NCBI GenBank assembly: GCA_016081115.2
Contig: JABTTQ020001487.1
Span: forward strand, 372,001 to 436,000
Direction of reading: 5' to 3'
DNA length: 64,000 bases
Source of the DNA: Rehmannia glutinosa
Taxonomy: Eukaryota > Streptophyta > Magnoliopsida > Lamiales > Orobanchaceae
Part shown: one piece after another, positions 32,155 through 44,899 of the stretch
Layout of the letters: each line of letters begins with the position of its first letter
How positions within the stretch are numbered: the first letter of the stretch is position 1
Notes under the pieces: model-generated
Seen by the model: the letters and a program-made list of their open reading frames with translations, nothing else
Databases searched by the model: none
Told to the model about the DNA's origin: nothing
Made by a program: the position numbers and the translations under genes

Positions 32155-33234
32155 AGTTTAAGTCGAGACCAAGTATTGATCTTTGTCTTCGCAAGACGAA
32201 ATTGTCCCATTTACAAAGTGCTTACGGTTCTGGTAATCATCCCTAAGATACAATGACTTTAAAAGGTTTGATTTAGTAGCATTTGCAAAAGTCGAACCAA
32301 TAGCGAACACAAAGTGTTTAAGGCTTTCAAACTTTAGGAAAGATTTTGAACAGTATGCTGATAATGATGCAGAATGACTCGATTTTTAGCTTGTAATTTT
32401 CGTGTCCTTTTTCATCAACAGGGGTTGAATATTTATAGGCCTCAAGGTGCCTTATGGAAATGATATGACTTTTGGTTCGAAAAGACATGTCTATAGCCAA
32501 AAAATGCACCTGGTTGCTCGAACAAGTGCATCAGTTCGAAAGTGCGCATCCGAACACACGTGCGCGCGCGAAAGGTTTTGGCATCTGTCCGTGGTGCGCA
32601 CTCGTGCATGCTGGATTTTGTTAACACGGTGCGCTCCGCGCACTGTCCCCTCGCAGACATGTGCGCGTCCGCGCCTCGCGCACCACGCCCACGCCTGCAC
32701 CACCTGGGATTGGAAAAAATAATTAATTAATTTAAAAAATAATTAATTAATTTTGGTCCAAAACTATAAGGGCCTTAAAGCCCAAGCCCAGACCCACAGC
32801 CCAGGACCGGGTTGAGCCTGTCGGTGGGCAGGCGGCGTTGGCGCGCGCTTGTATATTTTGAACCAAACTTACAAGCATGTAGGTCCTCAGCCCTTTAAAA
32901 ACTTTGGTGCCCCAAGGGCCCAAACCCATTAGTCCAACTTGGGCTATATTAATAGAGAAATATTTGGCTATTTATTCTATGTGGTATGCATCTTTTCTCC
33001 TTCCCCATATTTTCCATTTTTCATATCAATTTCTTGTCTTAAGTGGCTAACTTGTAGCCTTAATTTATCATTCACCCAGAATTGGTTTTGAGAAAATCAA
33101 AATGTCAATCTCATCTACTCACTTAGTAGAATATTAACATATAATTTAATTCTATTTTTCACCAATAGAAACCACTTAAATATTTAATCAAAATCGAGTC
33201 AACACCCAATTTTTTCAAACAAAAATTCCAACAT
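32092..33234 (-). repeat. 5' LTR of element D
   Basis: On the minus strand it starts TGTTGGAATTTT and ends ATCCAACA, giving short inverted termini; 1143 bp. The TATA box is at 32429-32437 (TATAAATAT, minus). A GC-rich repeat cluster lies at 32541-32700. No methionine-type primer-binding site is visible after its end. The gag-like start at 32154 would then lie inside the LTR, so the 3' boundary is uncertain. Confidence 0.5.
32541..32700 (-). repeat. GC-rich GTGCGC repeat cluster in the LTR of D
   Basis: GTGCGC or its complement occurs about seven times in 160 bp (for example near 32542, 32560, 32594, 32629, 32660), in an otherwise AT-rich element. It is about 100 bp upstream of the TATA box in the direction of transcription. 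Confidence 0.7.
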
Positions 33235-34146
33235 GTAATTCTTTTTACAATAATTTGCATTTGTAACAATTTCTTGATCGTCACAAAAATACTTTCAAAT
33301 GCTGTTGATTGTCCTTTTGTGACTGTTGATTGTAAATTACATCTCAATTAAGAGTTTGTTTGATGAAATCTTTACATGATTCCTAATGTAGCTAATTTTT
33401 AGCGTGTACACAACTATCTTCTAAATGAGTTTTTCAAATTTTGGAAGTTGGAAGCCTATCGTATTTCGGACGAGATCTTCTGTTTCAAAATATTATTTCG
33501 TATCCTATCTAACTGCATAAATGATTGTTACATGTATAAAAGTTATCATATTAACTTCGAAGTCCAAATCAAACCTAAATTTTGGGTTTTTAATAAAACA
33601 ACTTTAATACATGTGGCAATCATCCATGTAAAAATTAATTGGATAATCTTTAAGCAGTAAATGCAAAGGTTACCTTGTGAAATGAAATAAAAACAAGACA
33701 GGTTATGTTCAACTTACACACAAAAAAAAAGAACAAAAAAATGAAAAAAATAAAGCATTCGGTATAACTATTGAGAAATTTTATAGGCACTTATATGTTG
33801 GGACAAAAAAATTTAGTGGAAATGGGTCAAAATGACCCTTTTCCAAAATATAAAAATAAAAACTAGCTATTTTTTGTAAATACATATTTTTATGCCATTT
33901 TGCCCAAACAAATGACATTCATACCATTGTAGCATTTTGTTTGATAGTCGGTCAATTTATCTCTCTTTCACTTATCTCCACGGGCGAAGCTACTTTAGGA
34001 CGAGTGCGGTCGGTGGACTGCACTCGATCCCGTAATGACCTTGTTAAATTGGAGTTGGACCGCACTGGAAATTCAATCGAAGGTGTAGTTCATATAAAAA
34101 TAATTGAGTTAAATTTAATAGGCTAATTGAGTTATCTCTATGTATC
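33235..34146. other. AT-rich spacer without recognised genes
   Basis: No supported ORF. It contains a short palindrome GGGTCAAAATGACCC at 33824-33838 and a weak inverted repeat around 33999-34027 (GAGTGCGGTC ... GACTGCACTC). This is the flank into which element B inserted. Confidence 0.5.
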
Positions 34147-34151
34147 CTCTT
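34147..34151. other. Left target-site duplication CTCTT of element B
   Basis: CTCTT precedes the 5' LTR of B; the same 5 bp follow its 3' LTR at 60912-60916. Confidence 0.85.
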
Positions 34152-34384
34152 TGATGAGAATCCATGGATGAAGGATCCAGTAACGGTGCCAGTTGGTCCG
34201 ATAACAAGGGCTCAAGCAAGGAAGTTTAAGGACGCGCTCAATGGGTTGATCCAAGTCGTGCAAAAGGATACCGAGAGTGCATTACCGACATAGGAAGAAG
34301 TTTGGGTTGTCCAGTTGATTGGCGTCATCGACATTCCGGGGTCCACCCCAGACTGAGCAAGATAAAGGATGCCGAGGATACGAG
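34152..34384 (+). repeat. 5' LTR of B, first part (interrupted by A3)
   Basis: Matches 59955-60187 of the 3' LTR nearly base for base. It ends in ACGAG, the target site of A3, and the LTR resumes at 48391. Confidence 0.85.
34380..34384. other. Left target-site duplication ACGAG of A3
   Basis: ACGAG lies left of A3 and again right of it at 48391-48395. Confidence 0.9.
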
Positions 34385-35944
34385 TGTAGGTCCCAAGGGG
34401 TGTAAGTGTAAGGTTTAGAAGGGGGGGTTGAATAAACCTTACCAAATTTTCGATTTAGTCCTTTTAAATCTACAGAGTTAATTCTACACAGCTGTGTCCT
34501 TGATGGACAAGTCGAATTAGTCACTCAAGAGAGTTAATCTCTCAATGACTCAAATTTGAGCCGTTGATGGAGTAACTCATTTGTTGGCTACGATTTAACT
34601 CAATCGTGGTTTTATTTTCAGCGGAAGACTTAACACCCTTAAGTTTGATTAAGCAAGATTTTAGAGCTTGATTTAGTACTTATAAATTATCAAATGGATA
34701 GCAAATTTATCAAACAGATATAAGCGATTAAAAGTACATGAATTTAAATCTTTGAAATGTAAATGACACAATAAAGTTTTTATAGAGGTTCAAGATGGGG
34801 TAATTCTTCTACTCCTCTCTTCTCCAACTCCCGGAGGAATCCACTAAGTAATGATCGGTTTACAAAGTGGTAACATCCGGATACAAGTCCCCGATCACAA
34901 CGGCCGACTTGATCCTTAGGGACTCGGCCCTGAGACGCCTTGATCACTCACGGTGGCTTCTCAAATGACGACTCGGCTTCTTCACAGGCAGTTGCCGCTT
35001 TGTTACTACTGACTCACTTGCTCAAGCTCTTTGGATTTGATCACGAAGCCCTCCAAAAGCTTAAGACTTGGTTCAACCTTGAACCTTTCTACAATCCTTC
35101 CCGGAAAGTAGACCCCTTGTTTTCAAAAGTTTCCTCTTCAACTGATTGAAGTTCTCTTTCCTTCACAGTGAGTGTTGGATTGATGTACTTCGAATGTAGC
35201 TTGAGGATTGAGATTGTTTCAGTTTTTCTAATGTGCTTGTATATCTCACGTATGTGTCTTTCATGCATCACTTCTTCTCAAACAAACTCCTCGGCCTTTT
35301 ATAGTGAACTTTCAAAAATTTGCCCGTTGAAAGAGATAGCTTAATTTTTGAAAGTCACTTTGCGTCGTTGGCTTGTCTTGTTGCGCTTCTTGGAATTGCC
35401 GTTTCCTCGTATGAATTGTTCTTTCACCTTTTCGTAGTTCGACACGGTGTAGTGCTTCCCATTGGTTCATTCCTTTTGCACGCTTCGGGACCGAGCACTC
35501 CAAGAAAGGTGGTATGGAGATATTACTTGTTTAAGTAAATCTCTTGATTTCTCGGCAACGGTTTTTTACGATTATCTCGACTTGACCGCATTTCCTTGCT
35601 TTCCCAGGTGACTTAGAGTCACTTCCAATCATTGGATGACTCTTTCGTCAATTCAACTTGAGACTTGGCTTTTCTTGAGTTGACTTGACCGATGCTCCAC
35701 TCACCGTATCTCACCGCTTCTTCACAGAGTTCCCGTCTACTCCTTCTTTGCCATACTCATTGCCTCGCACAGAGTTTTCCTTCCGATCTTGATTGTCTTC
35801 TTGGATGTTAGGCGTAGGCCGACTTAACTCGGCCTTGGCCACTCTATTCATACAATACATTATACAACAAGAATTGGGGTGCCAACTTTCTATTCTAAGT
35901 TTTACATGGCATTCATCAAAATCTAAACAATAAAATTCCTAACA
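34385..35944 (-). repeat. 3' LTR of A3
   Basis: Reads TGTAGGTCCC at the left and ATTCCTAACA at the right (1560 bp). It is closely similar to 46846-48390, with scattered substitutions and small indels. TATA box at 35296-35303 (minus). Confidence 0.9.
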
Positions 35945-35959
35945 ATTTCCCCCTTTTTG
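35945..35959 (-). other. Polypurine tract of A3
   Basis: ATTTCCCCCTTTTTG, i.e. CAAAAAGGGGGAAAT on the minus strand, directly next to the 3' LTR. Confidence 0.8.
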
Positions 35960-36199
35960 ATGATGCCAAAACTTAAACCATACAAAGATGCAAATAACAA
36001 AGATACATACAGATAGTGTATTGACATAGAATGTATGCGCAGAATCAATCTTTTTATTGATCATATCATTCTTGTACTTAACACAATTTACAAGGTGTAT
36101 CGAGTATATAATTGTCTTCACAAAAAGATAGAAAATTTATAGCTTTATTACGTAAGACTTACATTGTATGTATTTACATATAAAATACACGGTTGGTTG

Positions 36200-39100
36200 G
36201 ACAACAACACTTCATCTCCTTCATTGTCTCCTTCTTTCATCTTGTTCAAGATCTTCTTCTCTTCTTCTCTTCTTCTTGTCGTCACCGCCTTCTTTTTCTT
36301 TTCATATGCCTTCCTGGCAGCCTTCATCTTTTCTTAATCTTTCCGTCTCTCCCGCCATAGCCGAGTTTGTCTCTTGTTTTCTTCTTCTAATCTTTTTGCG
36401 TACTCGGCGTTAGTTTTAGCCACTTTTAAATTTGCCACTTGGTCAAGCCCAGCCCAAGAGATCCCTCCTTTCTTTCCCGGATCTACGTATTCAATATTCT
36501 TGGGCAGAGGCCAGGAGTCAAACTTCTTCCTCCACTCATCGCTTCTTCCTCTACCTCCCGGGCGCACGCATCGGGGTCTTCTTCTTCCCGGTGAGTGAAT
36601 AGCAGAGTGACCAAAGCAGAGTGATCGGAAGTCTCCGCCGTCGGCCTTCTTCACATAGCGTGAGACCCTTTTCCCAAGATAAGTCCCAAGCTTGAGCCAT
36701 GGACATATTTGCAAAATATCCTTGATTCGAGCATTTTGAATTCGTCAACCGATCGTGGCTCTATCTCGACATCCGAAATGGCATACGTGTCTCTCTCTTC
36801 ACCGGAATGCCTCCATGTTCTTTCAAGATGTTCATCACCCTGGCATCCATTCTTCCTTCCACTTCCTTCATCCCCGCTTCAATTGCTTTTCTCTTTCGGC
36901 CCATAGATACAAAGCAGTGTTGGAGTGGCAGAGTCACGGGAGTTTCTCGCTTATAATGTCACGGTGTGGAGGACCTTGTTGGGGGTTTGTGCAATCATCA
37001 ATGTTACATCGCGATCCTTCCCCTCAACAAGTTTTCCTTTCTTTCATTTCAAGACTTCCTCACCTGATTTTCCTTCTCACCGCTTCCTTTCTTTTTTCGG
37101 GCCTTCAGATTTTGTCGCTTTAAGGTATTCCTCTTCCCCTTTTTGGCATCATCAAAGGATAGAGGAACCCTAGGGAACATCTTGGCAAGCATGAAGTCGA
37201 GTCTTCGATGGTTGAATTTACTTCAAGTCCTGGCTGCGTTGTATGCAAAGACGGAATTTAGAACAAGTAGCGTTGGATTCTCACGAAATCGCTTCATCTC
37301 ACCATGAGAAGGCTGAATTTTCTTGTCATGTGTTCTTCCAAACGCCAGTATATCATTTGCATTTTCGCTCACGCAGCAGCCTTGATCTCGGCAAAGTGTG
37401 AGCTTCATGCATATGCTCAATGTGTTCCTCGCCCGTTTTTCAGATCGCATTTTCACTCTCCACACAGCAGACTTGTTGAACAATTGTCCAAGTATCTCAA
37501 TTCCACACGCATTGTTTCTTTGTTGCCACCATTCCTTATTCGAATGTTATGCCTCTTAAGTCACCGTAAGGGTGGCATCTCGTTGTCCAATCGCATATCC
37601 AAAGAGGCCTCGATGCCTCTCCATCCTTTCAACCTCAAAGAAAGAGTGCTTTGAACACTTCTCGAGCTTGGTGATTCTTCAGGTGCGGTGATGGCCATAC
37701 AACATCAAGTCATAATTTCCGGAACAATGGTGTCTCGATGGAAGAACAGAGCTGGTTTGTAATAGCGTGCTTGTTCGTTTCGACTCTTCGTGAAGCTCGT
37801 ATCTCCGGTGAGAAAGGGAATGATTCTACAAAAGATTCATCACCGCCAACCGGGATCTGTTCGATGATGAGCGGTGCGCGTGAAGTCCTTTTGGGAATCG
37901 ATCCCGCTGCAGCCTTGAGGAGCCGGGCGAGTGGTCTCGGTTCATTGGTTTGGTTGTGAAGTAGACCCGGCAGAAACTTCGAGCCTCATTATGCCTTAAA
38001 CTTCGTTGGTCTCACTGATTTTTCCATTTCAGAGACTTGTCCTCGGCCTTATCGCCAGCGTCATCGGACGATGATGAGATTTCTAGTGGTGGCTCATCAT
38101 CAAAGTTAAAAGTTTGACGAGTAGTCTTGGGATCGACTTGCTCGTGCCTGGAACATCCGCGGTGAGTCTTTTGGATTTGTCATGGGGTTGACTCGCTTCT
38201 TCTTCTTCGCCTTCCGATCCCGAGAAAAGTGACATCGTGGTTGTCCCGGGAATCATGAAGTGCGCGATCTCCTTCTCGATGGGTCGATGATAGTAGGAGG
38301 GATGTTCTCTACTTCAGCCTTCTTTACCCCGGGAAGTCTCAACCTCCCGTGGGCCTTCATTACCTCCAAAGGTCTTTGCTGGCTGCGAGGCCTTGGTCCT
38401 CCCTTTCGGTGTCACTGCCTTAGGTCTTCTACGGTGGCATCCATTGGAGTCTCAACCCCATGGATTGCACTTTCATCGCCTGCAGTGTTAAATCCCAGTG
38501 GTCGTTCTTCAGTGCCTCGATCGCATCAGCATCGTCATTAGCCTTCGTGAGCGAGTTGGCACCTCAACCGAGACAGATCTCAATCGCCCGAGCTTCGTTG
38601 ATGGCAACTTGTCGTTTTTCTTGTGATTGTAATTTCTCTTCTTCGCCTCCTTGATTCTTTGTGGAGTCTTCGCAAAGATCCTCCGACCTTGCCGTGGAGG
38701 GAGTTTCCCCTCACCGGGCGCACCACCGGTGAGTGACTTGGAATGGGGTCACTCGTCTCCGGACTCTACTGTTTCGATTGATTGCTCGGCCGTTGGGGCA
38801 AAGGTGGTAGCACACCTTCAATAGGGGTTGGCTCGATCGGGGTCCCCATTATCCCGTTTCATCGCCATCTCCTTATTGCCTTCTTCCGAGTGAGTGGGAA
38901 GTGGTAGCAACAACATCGTGGCTATTTGCTGAACCACTCCCATTGGATCGATTTCGAAAGCCGTGTTCGAGGACTCTCCTGGTCCCTCCATTAGTCTTTG
39001 CTCGTGAAGGATTCTTGATTCGTGCAATGCTTGTTGCATCCGCAACTCTTTCGCGGCAAAGAAAGATTCTCTCGGTTCCTCGTCACTTTCGGAGAAGACA

Positions 39101-40724
39101 TCAAGGAGAGGATGTGTGTGTTTCGGGTGGTGCCGAGATAGGACATATGCTTGCCTTCTCAAGTTCTTCGGCTTCTTCAGCTCGGTTTTCTCTCTCCTTG
39201 TCCTTGTAGATCCGCAGAATGTCTATGCGCTTGTCTTCATCCGAGCGGGAGCACAAGAGTTAATCCAAGGAAATTTAGCGGTTCCTCTTCCTCTTCTATG
39301 AACTCAAAGCCGTTGGAACTGTTCCTTGACTTGCTCAACTTCCATTTTCTCCACTCACGCAGACGATTTTGGATGTCCGGGTAAGGTGGAGATAGGATCA
39401 TTACATCACTATCCGCCGGGCTGGTTCTTCTTGTGCTTCAATGTGTGAGCTACAGATTGTGTCTTCGGGTTACCTCATCGATCGCCTTCAAAGAGACTTG
39501 GTCGTTTCATCAACAACATCCGGAGACTCTACTTCCAAAGTAGTCTCCGTATTTGTGCTAGTGAGTAACGGACTCATTTGGTTTCTCCTGTTCGGACCGC
39601 TTGACGAAGTCTTCTTCGTCTCCTGGTTTGTACCAGGGGAATTTTTCGGGTTCGAGGCGGTGTCCTCGAGTCTTGGGCGGCCGGGGCCGGTGTCTTGGTG
39701 TTTGTTTCGAGGAGCGGGTCGTCCAGCTTGTCGGGCTTCTCCTCCTTTTGACGATCGGAGAAGGTATTTGTGAGTCCTTCTCGATCACTGCCTGCGCAGG
39801 GTGACACGGCCTTGGGCGGGGCAGTGACTCTGCTGCAGGGGCAGGAGCATGTTTGGTTTTCTTTGTCCGCAGGGGCGTGATCTTCTTGGCATTACCGCAG
39901 GCGCCTTTCTTCTTCGGGCCGAGAGAGGAAGCGGATGTATCTTGGTCACCGATTCCCCTCACCGGTGTCGCTCTCTTGGCGTAAGCTCTCTTCAGTGCAC
40001 CGAGAGGTTTTCTCGAACATCCTCTTGTTAACATGGAAAGCCTTCCCATGTCTAAGAGGGACTCCTTTCACCTCCAATAGCCGCCAATCACTGGCCATAT
40101 CCCGTGGATCCTCCAAATGTGCCATCTTCTTTGAAGGACTTGTTCCCCACGCTCGCAGAGTCCGGCGTAGAAAAACTCAGCCCGGTTTATCTTCTTTTCT
40201 TCGATGATTGCGGCCATCACAATCAAGCTTTGCCTTTTGATTGGTCAAAGTCGCCAAATTTGATGTCGATACATTTGGCAACTATGTTCAACAATTTGTG
40301 ATAATCCTCCTTCAAAGCCAGCCTCCCTTGTTTTTGTGTATATAATTTTATCAAAGCAAGGTCGGACTTGGCTATCTCTTTTCCATGCGTCACCAAGTTT
40401 ACATCGCCTTCCTTAATCTCGGTTGCTCCTTCCTGGCCGGGTAGTGAGCAATATTCCGCCAAATCTGGCGGTGATAGTCACCGCTTCCCGTGAGCAGATG
40501 ACTTGATTCCTTCATCGTGAATCTCAAAGCATTCACGTAGAATTGTGCGACCTCCTCCACATAGGTCATCGGATATTCTAGCGTTAGAAACGGTTTTAAT
40601 GGGGACGTTTCCAACTTCCTGGGGCCGATTTTCTTCACCAGGGTGTCGTCGGACCCTCGCTTCACCATTTCGCGAAGGTGTGGATTTGCTTTCCTAACTT
40701 GGTAAAGTCATAAGTTGGTGCCAT
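36200..40724 (-). pseudogene. Accessory ORF downstream of pol (A3), broken
   Basis: Starts with ATGGCACCAACTTATGACTT (minus, from 40724), matching the A1 and A2 starts, and ends near 36200 with a Lys/Arg/Glu-rich tail. Blocks in order: N-terminal block, HGKAFHV- and GALKRAYAKRA-like segment (40049-39950), Ala/Pro/Lys repeats (39950-39560), acidic stretch with PDIQN-like motif (39390 region), further acidic and coiled-coil sequence, and a tail with PKNIEYVDPGKKGGISWAG (36510-36450). Its length (about 4.5 kb) and block order agree with A1 and A2. Many frame breaks. No enzyme or membrane motif is visible. Confidence 0.6.
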
Positions 40725-41261
40725 TTCTCAGAATTATTTCAAAGAAAAACTTAAATTGATTTGAAGGTTGATAGGGTTTCGAGAGTATTTTGCCTTTACT
40801 TTTGAGAGAAAGAGATGAACAGTTTTAGAAGTGTGAGAGAGAAACGGACGAAAATGGTTTAAATATGGTTTATGAAAGGACGTGCAGACGGTTTTGAATT
40901 GTGATCGAAATCAACGGCTTGGATTTTGCACGCCTATTGAGCATTTCACGCCTCGTATTTAATGCGGCAAAGCATTTATATCCAATCATAAGCTTGGTGT
41001 GCGGCTTTATGTCCGTACACATCATCATTATGTCGACGTGTTCCTTAAAACATTCCCGCTAAGTCAAAACGACTCACGTTTTTGTCACTTTGCTCATAAG
41101 TTATTCAAACTTATCTCTTAGCCGATTTAACTCACATTTCTCTAGTGACTCTATCCTCGTGATTCTATAGTTGACTTTCCGACATACCGATTTATCGCCT
41201 GATTTTTGTTTTAACTCTTTTTCACCTTCTTTCCGTTCCATTTCTTTTCTTTGATTCTTTC

Positions 41262-41990
41262 GTTTCTCAGCTCTTTTTCAACTCATGTTTGAGTTCTTCA
41301 AATCTTGACTCACATAATGGTTTTGTGAAGATTCTTTGTTTGTCGTTGAGATATATTCCAAGATAATGTCCTTCTTTTCAACATGATCTCTTATGAAGTG
41401 ATATCGACATCAATACTCATGCAGATTTTGAGTGATTCTTCAAATCTTGTTATCACACATGATTGGAATTTCTTTTTCTTCAACTTCATAGTCTCTCATT
41501 TTGTTGTCTCATCCATAGGACTTGAGCACTGTGTTTGCCCGCAGCCTATGTATTCCGCCTCATTTGTAGAGGTGGCTATTGAGTTTTGCTTCTTGCTAAA
41601 CCAGAAATTAGTCTGTTTCCTAGCATTTGACATGTGCCGAAGTGCTCTTCATGTCCACTCGCATCCAAAGATAGTCGAGAATCAATAGCCAATTAGCTTG
41701 AATCCACCTTCCTTTCGATACCATAGGCCTACTTCTTGGCTTCCTTTCAAGTATCTCAATATTTTCTTAGCCATTGTCATATGGCTCTCTTTTGGAGCAG
41801 ATTGAAATCTTGCACATACACCTACAACAAAGGTGATGTCCGCCCGCTTGCCGTGAGATAGAGCGTTGATCCAATAAGTGCTCAGATCTTGTTTGATCCA
41901 CATGCTTGCCATCCGCATCCATGTCCATTTTGATCGATGTGTTCATTGGTATTTTTACGTAAGACTTCTCCTCCATACCAAATTTCTTCA
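41262..41990 (-). pseudogene. Copia RT C-terminal part and RNase H (A3)
   Basis: Minus-strand blocks MKKFGMEEKSYVKIPMNTS (41991 on), VCARFQSAPKESHMTMAKKI and LRYLKGSQEVGLWYRKEGG precede RNase H. Its end reads FTKPLCESRFEELKHELK near 41330-41270. It is homologous to A2 16551-17350. A substitution and frameshifts disrupt the block after MDMDADGKHVDQT. Confidence 0.65.
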
Positions 41991-42960
41991 TTAAGTCTCG
42001 GTGTATTTTGTTTGACTTATGAAGGTTCCATCCTTCATTGTTTCACTTGGAGTCCAAGGAAGAATGTCGCTCTCCCATCATGCTCATTTCAAATTTACTT
42101 TGCATGAGGTTTGAGAATTTTTCACATGACTCTTTGTTAGTGGATCCAAAAATGATGTCATCCACATATATTTGAACAAGCAAAGATACTCTTCTTGTCT
42201 TGAATTAGAAAAGTGTTCTATCTACTTTTCCTTTCGTGAATCCATTTTCGATTAGGAATTGTGACAGGTGTCATACCATGCTCGGGGTGGTGTTTCAATC
42301 CATACAGGGCTTTCTTGAGTTTGTATACCTTGTCTCCAAGAGTCTTCGCTCAAATCCTCGGAGGTTGTTCAACATATACTTCTTCTTCCAATAAACCGTT
42401 TAGGAATGCACTTTTACATCCATCCGATATACAATGAAATTCTTGTGAGTCTGCATAGGCTAGAAACATTCTTATAGCTTCCAATCTTGCTATAGGGGCA
42501 AATGTTTCATCAAAATCTATCCCTTCTTCTTGGCAATATCCTTTGGCTACTAGTCTTGCTTTGTTTCTTACCACGGAGCCTTCCTCGTTCATCTTATTTC
42601 TGAATACCCATTTGGTTCCAATAACATTTTGATGTATGGGTCTTTGCACTAATTCCCATACTTTATTTCTCTCAAACCGATTCACTCTTCTTGCATAGCT
42701 TGAATCCAATGTGTGTCGTCCAATGCTTGTGACACATCTTTGGGCTCTATTTGCGAAATGAAGCATGTGAACATAGCTTCTTGTTGAGTTCTGGATCTTG
42801 TCTTGACACCTTCTCTTATATCTCCAATGACAAGTTCTCGTGGATGGTCTCTCGGCCATCTTACGTCATGTTGGAGTAAGTTAGCTGGATTGATCGACTT
42901 GCAAATTTGTGTTAAGACGTGGGTCACTCTCTCGTGGTTACTTAGCCGCAAATTTTCCAC
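41991..42960 (-). pseudogene. Copia reverse transcriptase (A3)
   Basis: Reading down from 42960: FISQIEPKDVSQALDDTHWI, FERNKVWELVQRP, IGTKWVFRNKMNEEG, VRNKARLVAKGYCQEEGIDF, DETFAPIARLEAIRMFLAYA, SAFLNGLLEEEVYVEQPP (to 42352). The palm motif region (VDDIIFGSTN-like) lies near 42170-42130 in broken frame. The domain order is complete but split into at least four frames. Confidence 0.7.
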
Positions 42961-43181
42961 CGCTTTTGAGATTCAAACTATCTCATCTTCTTCTCAATTG
43001 ATAATTCCGGCTTGACCAAAGATAGGGACTCTTTCGTATGATTGGATGATTCATTTTATCGGTGACTCTTCAATGTCTTCTCCATTTACATTTGGCTCAT
43101 CGAATACTACATGAATGGATTCCTCAAGAACCATAGTTCTTTTGTTGAGTATTCTCAGTAGGCTTTGCTTTGTTGAGTATC

Positions 43182-44400
43182 CTAAGAAGATACCTCATCG
43201 CCTTTAGCATCAAAAGCCTTTAGGTTGTCTTTGCCATTGTTGTGGATGAAGCATTTACATCCAAATATTCTCAAATATGCAACATTTGGTTTTCTTCCAA
43301 ATCCGATCTCATAGGGAGTCTTTGTCATTTGTCTATTTATCATACATCTGTTTTGAGTGTAGCAAGTCGTGTTGATTGCTTCACCCAAAATCTTTTTGGT
43401 AACCCCGTCACCTAACATGGTCCTTCTTTCTTCTTTGAGGGTTCTGCTTTCTTCTTTCTCGCAACTCCATTCTGTGGAGTTCTTGTCATTGATAGTTCAT
43501 GACCAATACCATTCTCAATACAACATCGAGTTATTATTCCATTGACAAACTCGGTTCCTCTATCCGATCTTATTTTGATAATGGTTTGACTCTTCTCATT
43601 TTGAATCCTCTTCATCACCGTGGTAGTTTTTGTAGAGTTTCTTTCTTCTTGCACATGAATATTGTCCATGTATATCTTGAGTAGTCATCTACTACCACCA
43701 AGGTGTATTTCTTTCCACTTATGTTGGCTGGTTCCATGGACCAAATAGATCCATATGAAGCGATGCAATATTCTTGTTGAGGATGGGCATGTCTTTTCTT
43801 TGAATGACGACTTGATTTGTTTTCCTTCCGACATGCATCACATATACTCTCCTTCTTGTATAATCGAGTTTTGAAGTCCTTCTACAAGATGACTTCTTGC
43901 CACCTTGTTAATTGTTTTGAAATTGGTGACTCGACTTTTTTTGTGCCACAACCAACTTGATTCAATTTGTGCTCTTTGCTAGTAGACAGTCTTTGGTGTT
44001 GCAGTTGACCAATCCACTACATACATATTCTTCTCGTCTACATCCTTGCAAAGACAACTTCATTTGATTCAATATCCTTGATTTGGCATATACCCATGTT
44101 GAATCCAACATTGTAGCCCTTGTCACAGTAGCCGATCGATACTCGGTAAGTTGAAGTTGAGTCCTTCAACATATGCAACATCTGTGATTTCTAATCCATT
44201 CCTCTTGATGGATCCAATGCCTCTTATTTCACCAGGAGCTTCATTTCCTCCAAATATGACTTTTGCTCCTTTGACTTCCTTGAATTTTGACAGATTTCTC
44301 TTATTTCTGTCATATGTCCGGAATGACCACTATCCATGTACCAGGTTCCTTGGCACTCACTTCCTTGAACCGCAATCAAGGAAATTAAGTTTTAGGTACC
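43182..44400 (-). pseudogene. Copia protease end and integrase (A3)
   Basis: The clearest parts are 43669-43412 (RSDRGTEFVNGIITRCCIEN, TRTPQNGVARKKKAEPS: second catalytic Asp and the region of the Glu) and 43418-43182 (EAINTTCYTQNRCM, TPYEIGFGRKPNVAYLRIFG, CKCFIHNNGKDNLK). The HHCC zinc region is at about 43990-43800 in broken frame. The protease active-site phrase precedes it near 44330. Homologous to A2 14221-15403. Confidence 0.65.
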
Positions 44401-44899
44401 CATACTTGTGCAGGTCCGAGGGGTTAGAATTGTAAGATGATCCAACCAACCTATAGCCAAATGATTTGACTCTAAGAGGTTGCCATCTATCGGTGCCATA
44501 ATCATAATTAATCCTGGCAAATTGCTTGGGGATTCTAGGTTCATACAATTTGTCTCTTTTGTCCGTATGCCCCGCATATGTGTTTTAGCAATTGCCTTCC
44601 TTGGGTAATTGTGGTGTTTTTGAGTGTAGTGCCTAGGTGCATATGTGTGTTGATGAAAGCTCTTATACTTTTGGAATGGCCTTTCCGAGTTCTAGGCCTT
44701 TGCCATTTGGGCTTATATTCCATAAGTATATCGATAGTTCACATTATTCCAATCGGCTTGGCTTGGATATTTTCTACCATTCCCATCATATGTATTTCTT
44801 TTATGGATTTTCTCGGGATTTTTGGTAGCTCGCTTCCTTTTTACTGAGTATTTTTTCGTTAGGAGTTTCTTTGAGGACTCGGTGAATCTCTTCTCATTG

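Larger units (their letters stand above)
31015..33234 (-). mobile_element. Internally deleted Ty1/copia element D
   Basis: On the minus strand: a 5' LTR (33234 down to 32092), a short gag start, part of the integrase C-terminal region, the RNase H end, an untranslated stretch and a 3' LTR fragment of about 95 bp (31110-31015). The LTR matches show as a direct repeat of about 100 bp between 31017-31117 and 33104-33203. Most of gag, protease, integrase and RT is deleted. The 3' LTR is cut where Tat-type gag sequence starts. Confidence 0.65.

Noticed and set aside
32447..32730. Small overlapping ORFs on both strands in GC-rich DNA
   Set aside because: They lie in the GTGCGC cluster of an LTR U3; openness follows from composition and no domain is recognisable.
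36168..40301. Many plus-strand ORFs (for example 37304-37654, 39441-39773)
   Set aside because: They are antisense to the minus-strand accessory ORF of A3, whose block order matches A1 and A2.
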